Shown here: one piece after another, positions 12,130 to 25,200 of the stretch
Numbering within the stretch: position 1 is the first letter of the stretch
Layout: each line of letters begins with the position of its first letter
Assembly (NCBI RefSeq): GCF_963676685.1
Contig: NC_092356.1
Coordinates: forward strand, 49,935,601-49,999,600
Origin: Mytilus edulis
Taxonomy: Eukaryota > Mollusca > Bivalvia > Mytilida > Mytilidae
Reading direction: 5' to 3'
Length of the DNA: 64,000 nucleotides
Translations under genes and position numbers: made by a program
The notes under the pieces: generated by a model
The model's input: the letters and a program-made list of their open reading frames with translations, nothing else
Databases searched by the model: none
What the model was told of the DNA's origin: nothing

Positions 12130-13859
12130 CTAACTGTGCATTTGCCATGATGAACTGAGAATGATCATTACTACTACTAAATAGAGTTTAATGGCGACTA
12201 CCCTTGCGGGTATTGCGCCAGATTACCTTATATAAAAACATTTCAAGTAAATGTTTTAGAATTATCATTATTTAGGTATAAGCCTATATTATATATTCAT
12301 ATTATAGAAATTTGTGAGTTTTTTTTGTTTTTTTTTTTCCCTTAAATTTAATCTTATTTAAATCTGAACTATAGTGTTTATTTTAATTATCTTGATTATC
12401 TTTTGGTTAATTTAAAGTACGAAAAAGAAATATATGTGAACTTATTATTCCATCATTTGTAACTTAGCTTTCTTTGTTTATGAATATTAAATGCATTGGT
12501 AAATAGGTGTGTTTGTTGTTTATACATGAAAAATGTAAGTATCTTATACTCTTTGATAGACATATCTGACTTTTACAAATATGCAAATCCTAGAAGGGTC
12601 CGACATATTCCCGTACATGGTATATACATTAATACAATTATACCGCGGCTCGTACGTCCTTGGTAAACTGTGATTCTCTGTATATTGAATTTGACTAAAG
12701 ATAGCACCCTCACTTATAAAAGATTCTTGAACTTACGTTGTAGAATAAAAAATATATAATATATATTACTGTGTATGTATAATTAGAATCTGTAATGTAT
12801 TGTTATAACATATTTGTGTGTAATAAATTGCAAGTGTTGATATTGTGCAGTTATGTTCAGTATAGATACAAGAGAGTGCTATCTTGGTAGTACCTGATTT
12901 AGTGTACTACTTTAAAAATAAAAACTTTCGTAAAAGTTTTAGTGTATATTGTCAAATTCAACGGGGTTATGTTTCTTTTATTTAGAAATCATAAACTGAT
13001 AAATGATACCCTCCAGCTCTGTTACAACTTTTAAAAAGGCCAATATTTAGAAATGAAAAAACTAAAAAGAAAAGGTAAATAATATATTTCTACCAAATTA
13101 TTTGTTTTTGGTGTCATCCGTTTAGACTGGAGTTGTTTCCCTTGTTAATGAATAACAAAAAGCATCAGGTTTAAAATTTAATACGCCAAAAACACGCCTC
13201 GCCCACACAAGACTCACCAGTGACGCCCAGATATAAAAGATCGAAAGCGAAAAAAAGTACAAAGTTGTACAGCACTGAAGATCAAAAGTTGAAAAAGGTT
13301 GTGTCAAATACGGCTAAATTTTTATGTTTGGGATAAAAACATCCTTATTATTTAGAACAATTAATGCTATTGCAAACAGTAAATTTTATCAAATGAATAT
13401 AACAGATATACATAATGAAACTGAAGTATTAACTCATTACATAAAACAAACACGAATACATAATGAATGACCAACACAGAATAGACACACCCGACTCAGT
13501 CCAGGCCTCAACGCAGTAAATTATGAAAATGACGTCACATACGATGGTGAAAAGGCATTAAAAATTACGTCACATATGAAAAACTATATCTCAAAAGTAA
13601 GATAGAATTAGGATTGATTAAAGATTAAAATAGAACTAAATACTGATATTGCATTTAAACACAATGCATATTGCAATACTTATTAATAGCAATTAACTAT
13701 AATATATATATATGTGCACTTTGTTATGAATCCAACTTCAAACGTAAATTGTCGTACAGATTATGTTGACCAAAATTAAATCGAATAAATGACGGCGGTG
13801 ATTAATTTTTGTTTCCATAACACATAAATATAATAGAAAAGACGTCAACACATTTGACA

Positions 13860-14041
13860 AAATCCGATGAGAATTACAAATATAACATTAAACATTTAAA
13901 CTAAATACATGAATTTGGGATAGACAAGTACCGTAACACGTCTTATAGTAATGCGAATTCACATTCAGCAAAACAGTCACAATCGGGAATAAGTCACGTT
14001 TGGTAATTAAAATATTAGACGACATAATGACAAACCACAAT
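13860..14041 (-). mobile_element. 3' region following the RT ORF
   Basis: Immediately downstream of the RT stop on the minus strand. It shares AATACATGAATTTGGGATAG-type sequence with 7510-7570, tying this tail type to the RT family. Confidence 0.5.
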
Positions 14042-14716
14042 CTACCATGTGATAAAAATGTCCTTAGCTAGTTTGGTTAAACACACATCGTATGGATCCA
14101 CCAATTCGTGATGGTGTCCATAAAATTTACGGAGTGTCAATTTTAATCTGTCCTCCTCATAACTTTGTTGGAGAAGATTTTGCGTAAGTAGCACACTCCT
14201 GTATATGAAGTCCGTATAGTGTGAACAAGCACGTGAATAACGTATCAATTGTGATATGTAAACACCATACGAAGGGGCAGATGGTATGTTACTGCTGAGA
14301 AATGGGAAATTGATAATTGGGAAGTTGAAATCGTCCCGTTTGTCATAGATTTTCGTGTGAAGTCGTCCATCTACGTCAATATTGAGGAAAAGATCAAGGT
14401 ATGAAGCAGTCCTTCTAGTATCAGTAGTATACTTAATTTCAAGTTCACTTGGATATATGAGATGTAAGTATTGGCTGAAGTATGGGTTATTCAATGATAG
14501 AACATCATCAATATATCGGAAAGTAAAATTAAATAATTTCGCAAGCTGCTTTTTCTTTTTGTCTTTTAGAAGGTTTTGAATGAATTCTGCCTCATACGAG
14601 TACAAAAACAAATCAGCCAGCAGGGGTGCACAATTAGTACCCATTGGAATACCGATTGTCTGTTGAAATATAAATCCTCCAAACTCAACAAATATATTGT
14701 CGATCAAAAAGTGCAT
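14042..14716 (-). mobile_element. Reverse transcriptase C-terminal two thirds (Penelope-like type suspected)
   Basis: A 224-codon open frame with RT motifs: GIPMGTNCAPLLADLF (motif B region), FRYIDDVLSLN (catalytic YIDD, motif C), then TASYLDLFLNID and INFPFLSSNIP. The conserved C-terminal region reads ISQLIRYSRAC, LLQQSY, LRKFYG and HHELVDPYD. The N-terminal RT motifs and any endonuclease domain are missing. The upper boundary (about 14714) coincides with the edge of the duplicated receptor block, which marks the insertion point. Assignment to Penelope-like elements is my inference; the RT identity is secure. Confidence 0.8.
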
Positions 14717-15516
14717 GTGTGTAATAGTCCCTTTAAAAAAATCACATCCATTTCATTCATATAAGGGTTTACAATAAAGACATGATTAAAAAAGTTATAT
14801 TTTGAAATGAAATGCAATAGAATTGAAGGTATTTAATTTATACAGCATGCACAAATTCATTTAACTCATGAATATTTAGTACCGATATTCTCAAGTTCTG
14901 ATCCATATTTCTAATTATTCAGACGATTTTATTTTCATATATGTACAATTGTCTATTCAGTTCTTAAATGAGTATCTAATCTGTTTAACAATCAACTACT
15001 ATCTAAGTTACTAAGAGTTGAACCAAAGTCCTGTTGAACATTAACAAGTTCTGAATGAAAATTCTAGTGATATTGTATATTTTCTACTTCTAAAGGTCTT
15101 TGTTGAATTATTTCATGAGTTGAGAACGGTTTGTACATCTGTGTCTGTTCATGTTCTGTTGATGACGATAAAGGCATTTCGAGTTGTAGAAGATTATCGG
15201 GTGTGATATATAATTGCTCTTGAGCTAGTGATGTATCGGCTTCTGGGACTGTCGACAAAAACATCTCGATCTGAGTCTTGTTTGAATCTGATTCTGTGAA
15301 TACAAAATTTAACAATATAACAAACCTATTGCTTTATATCAAGTAATCTTTAATGTTAAAATATTTAATGCATTTAATTAAGGTATACTAATTTAAAATT
15401 TTAAGATGATAATGTAAAGGTGGTATAACGATGATTATTTAATTTGTCAAAATTCAATTATATTGTTACATAAATATCTAGTCATATTTGACAGATCAAT
15501 TGAAAAAAAAACCGCA
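14717..15516 (-). repeat. Segmental duplication, right part (matches 42914-43706)
   Basis: Co-linear with the gene A 3' region: GTGTGTAATAGT.CCTTTAAA, TTTACAATAAAGACATGATT, the whole last exon, and the intron bases up to the AATTGAAAAAAAAA(C) block. Continues again at 16500-16570 (AGACAGACATTAATAAGCG versus 43741-43760) beyond an inserted pearl-like element. Confidence 0.75.
14992..15293 (-). pseudogene. Isolated last exon of a gene A-type TNFR-like receptor (copy C)
   Basis: The minus-strand frame from an intact acceptor at 15294-15295 reads ESDSNK..IEM, then LYITPD.LLQ, PLSSST, IIQQRPLE, ENIQYH and, after one stop, NVQ.DFGSTLSNLDSS. It matches gene A exon 43190-43479 along its whole length with an in-frame difference of four codons. 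A TAG at 15064-15066 stands where gene A has Gly and would remove the last 24 residues. No other receptor exon is visible between here and gene B at 22.2 kb. It enters in phase 1, so it could in principle be spliced from gene B exon 22959-23201. Otherwise it is a duplicated fragment. Confidence 0.7.
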
Positions 15517-15519
15517 ACC

Positions 15520-16373
15520 ACATTTCTAAATAAACAGCTGCGCCTTGAGCGCATGATACGCCCGACGTCTTGTGTGGAAGTTTTATGCAATAATCATAAA
15601 TGGTTTCTGAGAAAGTTTTAAGCAATAACCATTTATTGCTTTTGAGAACCACCCCCCCCCCCCTGATTTTTTTTTTACAAATATCACTAAAATAAAATTT
15701 TGAATCAAACCAAAAGCTATACAGATTTTTAGATTAATATAACAAAGAAGTGTGTAAAGTTTTAAGCAATAATCATAAATCGTTTTTGAGATACGGCACG
15801 ACATGTAAAAACCTCCTCCCCCTTTTTTACAAAATACTCAATAACACTCAAAAATTAAATTTTGAATCATTACCAAAAAGTATACAGATCTTTAGATTAA
15901 TATTACAAAGAAGTGTGTAAAGTTTTAAGCAATAATCATAAATCGTTTTTGAGATACGGCGCGACATGTAAAAAAACCCTCCCCCTTTTTTTTACAAAAA
16001 CTCAATAACTCAAAAATGAAATTTTGAATCATCACCAAAAAGTATACAGATATTAAGATTAATATAACTAAGAAATGTCTAAAATTTTAAGCAATAATCA
16101 AGAATCGTTTTTGAGATACGGTGCGACATGTGAAAAAACACACCCCTGTTTTAGTTACAAAGTGCCGTAACTCAAAAAGTTTAAATCTTATTTTCACCAA
16201 AAAGTAAACAGATCATTTGACCATCATAAAAAACAACTATATTAAGTTTCATGAAATTAGGTAAGTCTTTCTCAAGTTACAGTTCGACATGTTTACGCCG
16301 GACAGACAGACGGACAGACGGATGGACAGACAGACAGACAGTCGGACAGACAGTCGGACAGACAGACGGACAG

Positions 16374-16404
<31 letters not shown>

Positions 16405-16495
16405 GACAGACAGACGGACATACAGACGGACGGACGGACACCGGACATTTGTATACCATAATACGTCCCGTCAAAATTTTGACGGGCGTATAAAA
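15520..16495. mobile_element. Pearl-like element: ~160-bp tandem core, GACA/GACG microsatellite, terminal palindrome
   Basis: Core units recur at about 15757, 15918 and 16081 (AAGCAATAATCA..AATCG, TTTTTGAGATACGG), a period of about 161-163 bp, with shorter diverged units on each side. Then comes a GACA/GACG array and the palindrome at 16462-16490 (TCCCGTCAAAATTTTGACGG inside TACG...CGTA). This architecture is known for bivalve pearl-type elements, now usually seen as non-autonomous Helitron-like. Comparison with gene A flanks shows it was inserted into the duplicate. Confidence 0.65.
16298..16442. repeat. GACA/GACG microsatellite
   Basis: Interrupted tetranucleotide array of GACA and GACG units. 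The overlapping ORFs on both strands are artefacts of the repeat. Confidence 0.9.
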
Positions 16496-16913
16496 ACAAC
16501 CAACAGCACATGTTACAGACAGACATTAATAAGCGAATGAAAACAATCAGTATCGAGCGAATTTAAAACATGGTTGCATATACATGAGGGGCCTGATAGG
16601 TTATTTTCGTTCTTCGTAACCGGCGCATTTTCGCTATGGTGTTCCGATTTTCTACAGATTTTTTTAATATATTTTCGTGATCCGTGATCATGGAAAATTA
16701 TTTTCTGTGAATCGTGATTGACAAAAAACAAGTCGTGAATCGTGATGAGACCCCACCCCTTCCCAATCAGGCCCCTCATACATGTGAAATAATAATGTCT
16801 GTTGATTTATCAAGCAACCGAATTGAAAATTTATGGTAGAAGTGATACATTTGGACAGAAACATGTAAATGCAGTATAGTATCTCTGATTTATCCAACCA
16901 AGAGTTTCAAGTG

Positions 16914-16995
16914 GTGGAGTTGAAATCATCCCTTTATAAATTGTACGGACGCGAGCTGGTTGACGGTTTTAATCCTGTTTTCAATATCCATTAGA
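16914..16995 (+). mobile_element. Short RT C-terminal fragment
   Basis: Plus-strand translation VELKSSLYKLYGRELVDG matches the KLKSSL.KFYGRHHELVD signature of the retroelement, with a two-residue deletion. Confidence 0.5.
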
Positions 16996-16999
16996 CTAC

Positions 17000-19900
17000 A
17001 TACTTGTATCTACGTTGGTCATTCTTTTATAAGAATCAAAACAGGACCAACCCATTCAATTCATCTTTAAGTTAGGATAGAAAATACTTGTGTAAGAACG
17101 TTAAACAGTTTTCAATCTGGTTCAAATACAAAAATTGAAACACAACTCTTGTTGAAAACAAACTTTTATTAGTTGTTTATAATAATAAAAACAATTAAAT
17201 ATATTAAACCTTTACCAAAAAGAAACATAATTGTTATTATAGATACTGTATAATAAAACACTCTATGAAGAACTCAATGTCATTTTATAAAAATAACAAA
17301 GATGATGAAAGCATAAATGTGTCTTTAAATCTTTAAAGTTTTAACATATACTTTAAATACAATGTATTTCAAAATCGCACACAATAACATTAATATTTAA
17401 GTGGTATATTTATAAATATGTTTTTAAATAAAAATAGAAGTTGAGTACAAGTCAATGAGCAAAAAACCAAGCGACACGAAATATCGAAAAGATATCTAGA
17501 GTTCAAAGTATGGTCTTCAAAAAAGACAGATGTCTATAGAATGTGTAAAGCTTTTTCTCACACGAAGCTTTTTAAAATTCTGAATTGATCAAACAGATTA
17601 TCGAAAATTGAATAATTAATAGCAAAAAAATTATTCTGCTGTGTATTTGAGACTTTATTCTGTACGCTCTTTACTATTGCACGGAAAGAAGTAGTACACA
17701 TGTACAGGTTTGAAATTGTGCACATACGTAAGATCACGTAAGATTGTTATTTCAAATGTTCTTTTGCAATACATCTGATTTATTTGCCTAATACGCTGAA
17801 TTCCATTGCGACAACTTTCCGCCAAATACTTCAGTAAATTTGTCGTTAATTACGTATGTGTTAGAAGACGCCATTCAAAAATGTTGGCAGTGTTTGAAAA
17901 GTGGGAAAATGAAATTTCATAATATATTTCTTAACATTATTATTTAATGTTGATTCAAACTTTTCACCAAACTTCAAAATCAATGTTGACTTTTGTCTCT
18001 AGGTCAGTTTTGTCTCCTTTGGATTCTGTCTCATTGACATATGTTTTATTTTTTCTTTCAATTTTATAATTATTTTCTTTTGGTGATTTATAAACTATGA
18101 AAGTTGTCTTTTTCTGCCTTTTCGTCCTTGGTAAAGTAAGATCTTCAACAGCTTAATGGTTTTTGTTTGTAATTGATACATTTATATATAAGGAAGTACA
18201 TGTATATGCAATTATTACAACCAAACGGCAAAACAGAAACAAAAGTCTTTCTTCGGATTTTAGAACAGTAGAAATGTGTCTTTTATGTTGATTTAAAAAT
18301 ATTTTGAAATAAGAATGCATGGTATAATTTCCAAACTAGATATAAGAGAACAATCTAAAATTAAAACAAATTGCAAACACAACAAGCGTATAAGATAGTA
18401 CTAATTAACAACATCTAAAAAAAAGACATTTGAAAAATAATTATTTATAATGAATATAAAAATCTTTAATATTCTGAAAGGGGCATTAGCTGTCAAATTT
18501 GTGTCCACCGATTTTACTCAAATTCTGATATTTGATTTATAACTTACTGCCGACGGTCATAATGACCAGATTTATAAATAATATAGATATATCTATATAA
18601 CGAACACTTGAAATTGGGGTATTCTAGGTCTCTTTGATATCATATTATAGGTATAAAAAAGATATGTGTATCATGGTTTTTATAAGCCTGATACCTTTGA
18701 CAACTAATTAATAGTATAAGAATGATTTTTTTTGTGGATCGAATAAGTCAACCAAATGATTCATTCTTGTTTCATCTTAAACGTTTATTTTTTTTATCAA
18801 TAGCCATATACATGCGTAGCCCATCTCTAGCTTAGGGATGAAATTGAAGGTCACAAGAATACGGACTTAAAGAGCTCGAATTATTCACTTGCAAGAGAAT
18901 AATTCATCAACGGTGTTTCTTTTCTTATTTTGACAAATTGAATAAAATTTGCGTATTATTTCACTATTTGACTTTCATTTATGATTGAACAAACAAAAAA
19001 TAAGTTAAACCTAATATTTATATTTTATTTTACGTAGATAAATGCCCCTTTAACACAACATTAAATAGGTTTAATTATGTTACAATTCAATTGAATCAAC
19101 TCAACAAATAAGGATACATTGGTAAAAATAAAATATAAATTTACATATTTACACATGCTTCGCCTATGGGTTACTTCTGCTTACGTAGAAACATGCAAAG
19201 AAACGACTTCCTATCAGCCAATGCAACATTTCGAACTAGTTTGTTCACAATTTAATTATGATATATTTGAAGTAATTTCCCTTTGGGAATCTATGAAATT
19301 TATTGTTAAAATTTCCGCATATGTACCATAAAAATTATTAAAAAAACACCAAATATGTACCATAGAAGTATACAAAAAAACTGAACTCTAAGGAAAATTC
19401 AATAAAGAATCGCTCATAAAAACTGTCACAATCGGGACCATTGTAAGATATATTCGTTTTTGTGAATATCAGAGTACTGATGATGAGATGATGAGTTTGG
19501 TAGCTAACTGTTACAGACCTAAATTATCTGTGACGATCAAGGACAACAATAAATGTCTTAATATTTCAATCACTATAGAGTATCAAGTTCTTACTATTTG
19601 TTTAAAATACTTCACCATACTAATCGATCTCGTGTTTCCTAAATTGACAGCGATATTTTTATTTATAGAGTATTGTTTAAAGGAAGCCCTTTACAACGCA
19701 TGTTTTCGTAGCAGAACGGTCTATGACTCACTATACGACGGTCGATCAAAAATTGTAAATCTAACATTTTTGTAGCAGAAAAGTAATAGTAGCTTATAAA
19801 ATAATTTCAGCTCAAGAGCAAGGACTAAATAGGACCAAAATCAGTCAAATTATGTCTGAAAAAGCCTAAAATATACTTCTTTATTCATTCGAAACTTTGT

Positions 19901-22200
19901 ATTATTAACATTTGTTTTTAATAAGATAAAAACTGTGACAAAAATAGAATACAACCTTAACTTAAGATTTTTGTATACTGTTTTACATGTATAAGCAATA
20001 TTTGAGACAGAACAGATAACATTTTTTTTAGATTTAAAACCAATCATTTGGAATAGAAGTGAAACACAATTTTAATGATCGGATCGACCTTTGACAACAT
20101 ACCTTACACCATAACCCACCTTCAGACCGTATTATACCTTGTATAATAGACCTTTAGGAGATGTCTGTATGCATGACACTTTCTTATGTTCATTCATAGA
20201 CATCTCACATAATAAATGTACTAGTATATGATACATAATTATACATATCATATACAGGTTGACTAAAGTATCATCAATGGCAAACAGATAAAACCTCTTA
20301 AAGAGGGTACCTCCTGAATGCATAGCATGACATTTTATAGTCGGTATACCGTTGGTCATTTAATAATTCATAAATTATCAAAATCAAACGGCATGAAGCA
20401 CCAAATACCTCTGGTACCACTCCCACTTCTCTTTACCAAGAGATGCTGACTACGTATTCAAGAGCTGTTAACACAGAACTAATTATGTAAAAATATTGCT
20501 TACTGACGTGATGAAAAAGTATTCTTTCTATATGAATTTGTCAGGCCAATCATCTATTTTATTGAAAATTAATGTTTGAAGTATACAAGTTTACTCGAGC
20601 CTCTTTCAATAATTCAAAGTGTGCCTTTAATAAAATAATTTTTTCGAACGATTTTGTTCCTCTAAAAAAACTGTGAGACGTACATGTAGATAAATAAACT
20701 GTTTTTATAAAATTAGTCACAGAGTTGTTGGTATGAAGCCTTTTGACATATCGTAGACAGCTGCAACTCTGGCTTTTATAGTGAGAGTGGACCTTCTCTA
20801 GAGCATTTTGGATTTTATGGGTACCGATCGATACCGCATTTACATGTGTCTCTGAAATGACATTTTTTTTTACATTTGCAAAAATATCATTGATGCTAAA
20901 CGTACAAGTCAAATCTCTGAGAGACTACATGTTGAAAATGATAATAACACTTATACATATTGTTCAATATCACTCAAAAATGATTATCACAATACAAGTT
21001 TACACTCAGACTTCCTTTATAATAGTACGTGATTGAAAAAAGACAAGGTGAAACGGAAAACATAATATTAACTTTTTGATAACTACTTTTGACTTTCTTT
21101 AATTAAGAATTTTTTTAAAGTTTCAGATAATTAAAATTTGTGATACAATGTTATTGAATTTATAAATATTATTTGTCGGACTCTTTACATATGTTTTGTT
21201 CCGACTGTAGACTAAATATATGTCATAAATGTTACATTTTGTATTATACAGTACTGTGGAAATTAACCTTATTTTATCAACATTTTTAAATCTTAGAAAA
21301 AAGTTAAACCTTACTTTTTTATTTCTTATGCCATCTTAAACAAATGACTATAAAATGGATTTAGTTAACGGATTTCCTTCATATATTTTTGGATTATGAA
21401 TTCTGAAAAGGAGTAGGTTCAGTTAGACCCCTTTTTGAACCCAAATTATAGCAGTTTTACAAAATTGTTAAAATGTTAACTTTTAGCTATTTATTGAAAA
21501 GTAGAATACTTCTGCTAAATAAATATGGACTGATTTTGACAATACAATGCACAAATATCAGTTTACTAGCATCCTTAAGTTATGCTAAATTACTGATATC
21601 TTCATAATTTTAGCATTTGAGTAAAATTTTATTCGGTTTCAACCTTAATTGGAAGTTGCAGCATTTGTGTTTATTCTTAAAATTCAAATATAAGTTGTAT
21701 TTCATAATAATACATAACAAAGGTTTAGAGTGAACACAGATGTGGCCACATTCATTTTTGACAAAAAACATCTGAAAGTGACATATAATGGCATATTAGT
21801 ATTTGATAGTTTTTTCATACTTCAGCTTGAGTTGGAGAGTCTTAAATGAATAAATCAGGTCAAATCTTTCACATAAAATAATTGAAATGACCGAAGAAGA
21901 CATTTTAGTGTCTAAAAAGTGTCGAACATCTTTCATCGGATGAAGCTGAAATTTGAGTAGAAAACTGGCCCTTACCGGACCTACTCCTTTGTCAATTATT
22001 TCAAACTGCTTGGGTTTTTTTGCGTTAATATTATGATGACTTTTTTAAAAATGGACCAGGAATTGCTAAAACATTAGATAAAGTATTTGCTACTGCGAAT
22101 TTTAGTAAATTTGAATGCCTTTTCAATAGAAATTATTGGTATAAAACAAATACAGAGACAATAAGACATTTCTCATTAAATCAATAACACTTAGATATCT
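17000..22200. other. Gene-free interval downstream of gene B
   Basis: AT-rich, no splice-bounded coding segment recognised on either strand. Contains a possible inverted-repeat pair (AAAGGGGCATT at 18477 and its inverse near 19040). The 117-codon minus-strand frame at 20559-20912 has no recognisable domain. Confidence 0.4.
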
Positions 22201-22236
22201 GAATTGTCGGTTCTTCCTATCTGCATCCATCTTTAA

Positions 22237-25200
22237 CTACAACTCTGGTCCTTGTTGAATGATGTAATCTCTGGAAGAAGTTGATAATGCCATTAAGGGC
22301 GTTTCATTAGAATATGTTGCCAGTAATGGAACGGTTGTTTGGTTATCTTCAGCTGTGAAAAATGAGGAACTATAAATAAATTCAAATCTGTGATAATCAC
22401 AATAATCTTAGCCGTATTTTGCACAACTTTTTTGAATTTTGGGTCCTCAATGCTCTTCAACTTTGTACTTGTTTGGCTTTATAACTATTTTGATCTGAGC
22501 GTCACTGATGAATCTTATGTAGACGAAACGCGCGTCTGGCGTATTAAATTACAATCCTGGTACATTTGATAACAATTTAAAATTACCATATATCAAAGTT
22601 TGCCTAAAAAGCTTTCTACACTTATTTCTGAACGAGCTTTCTCCCATTACATATTTCCAATATTAAGCATTTTGTTAAGCAGACAGAAACCAAGATACTG
22701 TCAGACCGACTAACGGATATAATTCTATGCTGTATGGGTTTTGTACATTTGTAAATGCCGTACAATGACCTATAGTTGTTTACTTCTATGTCATTTGGTA
22801 TCGGTTGGAAAGTTGTCTCATGGACAAACAAACAACATCTTCATATTTAGATACAAATAACGAGTCTCTCACTTTAGTTTGGGTCTTTGCATGTAACTTG
22901 CTGTTTTTCGAAACTGTGTTACGATGATATGAAGTAAAACTATATATATCTTAATTACCAGAATCATGTGGTGTAGGGAAAACAAAGGCAACTTGCTTGT
23001 CTCGAAATGGTGTTATGGTCCTTAATGGTGACTCATCTTGAATTCTCTTTTCAGTTGAATCTTGTGACGATGTAGTTATTAGAGATATTCCGGAATCCGT
23101 TGATTTAACGTATGTGCAATCTGTGATCTTCACATCAGTAATGTCTTCGTCATCTTGTGAGTTTGGACTCTCTGGGGAACTTGAAGATTCACGTATCATC
23201 CCTGCATTAAAAATTACATTGCACAATATTTTTTGTTTGAAAAACAAGATTAGAAAAAAAATAGACATGCTCTTTACTATTTATATAGATTGAACATGAT
23301 TTGACATAGCTATTCTAAATATCAGCATATGTTGGACTTTTTTTATTTGCATTTAAAGATTTCAAAGCAACATATTTTTATTATTCTAACATTTATCAAT
23401 TATATAGTTGTTTCATTGGGTTCGAACTTCAACTTATGATATTTTTATTACGTATGCAAATGCTGTTTTTGGGAATGATCTACCAGATAACTTTGGGAAA
23501 ACGCTATTCATATCAGTTTTGAAAAGTGCACATGATTTATGTTTATGTTAAATTTATCTTAATTAAGATCATATCTCTCTTGTTACTTTGGATGACACGT
23601 AGTTACATTACTTATTAGAGCATGCTGCGATAGTGTTCTTTTTTGCAATGTAATTGTAAAATAAAACAATACTGGAGAGTAGGGAACACAATACAGGTGT
23701 ACAAAATAATTCAACTTCGTCGAGAGCACTGAAAAGTTAAGTGCAAATAATTATACATGAATATTGAGCTTGAAAAAAAAACAGAAATTGCTAAATAATT
23801 ATAAAAAGGTTAACATCTATGAATTACCTTTCTTACGTCTGAATTTTCTCATTCCGAAAAATGCTAGTAGTAAAAGACACACAATCACAATCAGAATAAA
23901 AAGAACCGTTTTAAGTCTGCAGAAAAAAATAAAGATCATAGTTAAGATATAAAGAAATAAGTTGTGCAGAAGTTACTAGTCTTCAAAGTATTAATTCAAT
24001 AAACAATACGCATACTGTTATATTGTTAAAAATACCAATACTTCAATATGAGTAAGTACTACTGAAGGAATTTCTCGTGCTCAAACTGTTTTCCAACCCA
24101 CACCTCCGTTTTCGACAGCGTTCTTTTGTTGTCTGAAAGGTGAGTTACTAAAGTTTGCTTCATTAGTTCAACATTTTTGGTATTTTAGATTTTTTAAATT
24201 GATTTTAGTCTTTCTTTTTTTTTAAATTTCACACGAGCTGCGTACAACCTTGTACACTTACTGGGGTTTTGTACGATGTGATGAACGATGCGAATTTAAA
24301 TTCGTCTTCAACTGTATATTTAGAAATTTTTTGTAGAAACAGATACTATGCCCCATAACATTGTACAGAACTTTAAATTGATTGTTGAAAATACTGTTAG
24401 ATAGAGATAATGATATTTATGATAATAAAAGACTTTCATGCACAAGCAATATACTAACATAGATAGATGTGTAAATATAAAAAAAAGATGTGGTATTATT
24501 GCCAATGAGACAACTCTCCGCAACAATGAACAAAGCTCATACCGCATAGTTAGCTAACAAAGGACCCGATATGACAATTTAAAACAATTTAAACAAGAAT
24601 ACTAACGGCCTAATTTATGTACAAAAAAATACTCTTGTAAAAATACAATCTTTTTATGGAAACCTGTGCATAAGGAAGTGTTATGTGCTATAGGAACTAC
24701 GCATATACACTTGAGACGAACAGCTGGGAAACCAAAATATGTTGGTTTGTTATCCCGATTTTGTTTTTTGTCCATGGATTTATGAGTTTTGAACAGCGGT
24801 ATACTACTGTTGCCTTTATTTATATATAAAAGACCATGCCAAAAGCATTTATGCTGTGCCCAACCAAAACAGCCAAAATTATAAAAGCCAGATGAAGTAG
24901 TTACAGAACTGTTTACTTTTATATTTTTGATATTTTTTTAATACGACCTTTGTAAATTGGAATAACTTGTTTAAGTGTATTTCGCAATAGAATATAATCA
25001 TGCCAATTAAATATTTCGATGTTTTATATGAATATACATAAAATGACAAGAAAAGCATGTAAAAAATAACCCTCCCTCACCCCCCCCCCCCCAAAAAAAA
25101 ACCTGGCAATTAAAACCGTTTAGCTCTTTCGTATATTTCATATGTATTCGATTTAGTAATTTGTTTCAGTTTCAATTTTCATTTTTTCAGACGTCTGGAA

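Noticed and set aside
16251-16540. Four overlapping ORFs rich in Asp-Arg-Gln-Thr or Ser-Val-Cys
   Set aside because: Translation of the GACA/GACG microsatellite on both strands.
20559-20912. 117-codon minus-strand ORF
   Set aside because: No recognisable motif, and the surrounding frames are closed.
22959-23201. DSGxxS beta-TrCP degron in the gene B tail
   Set aside because: The sequence is DSGIS followed by Leu; the second Ser is one position too early for the canonical motif.
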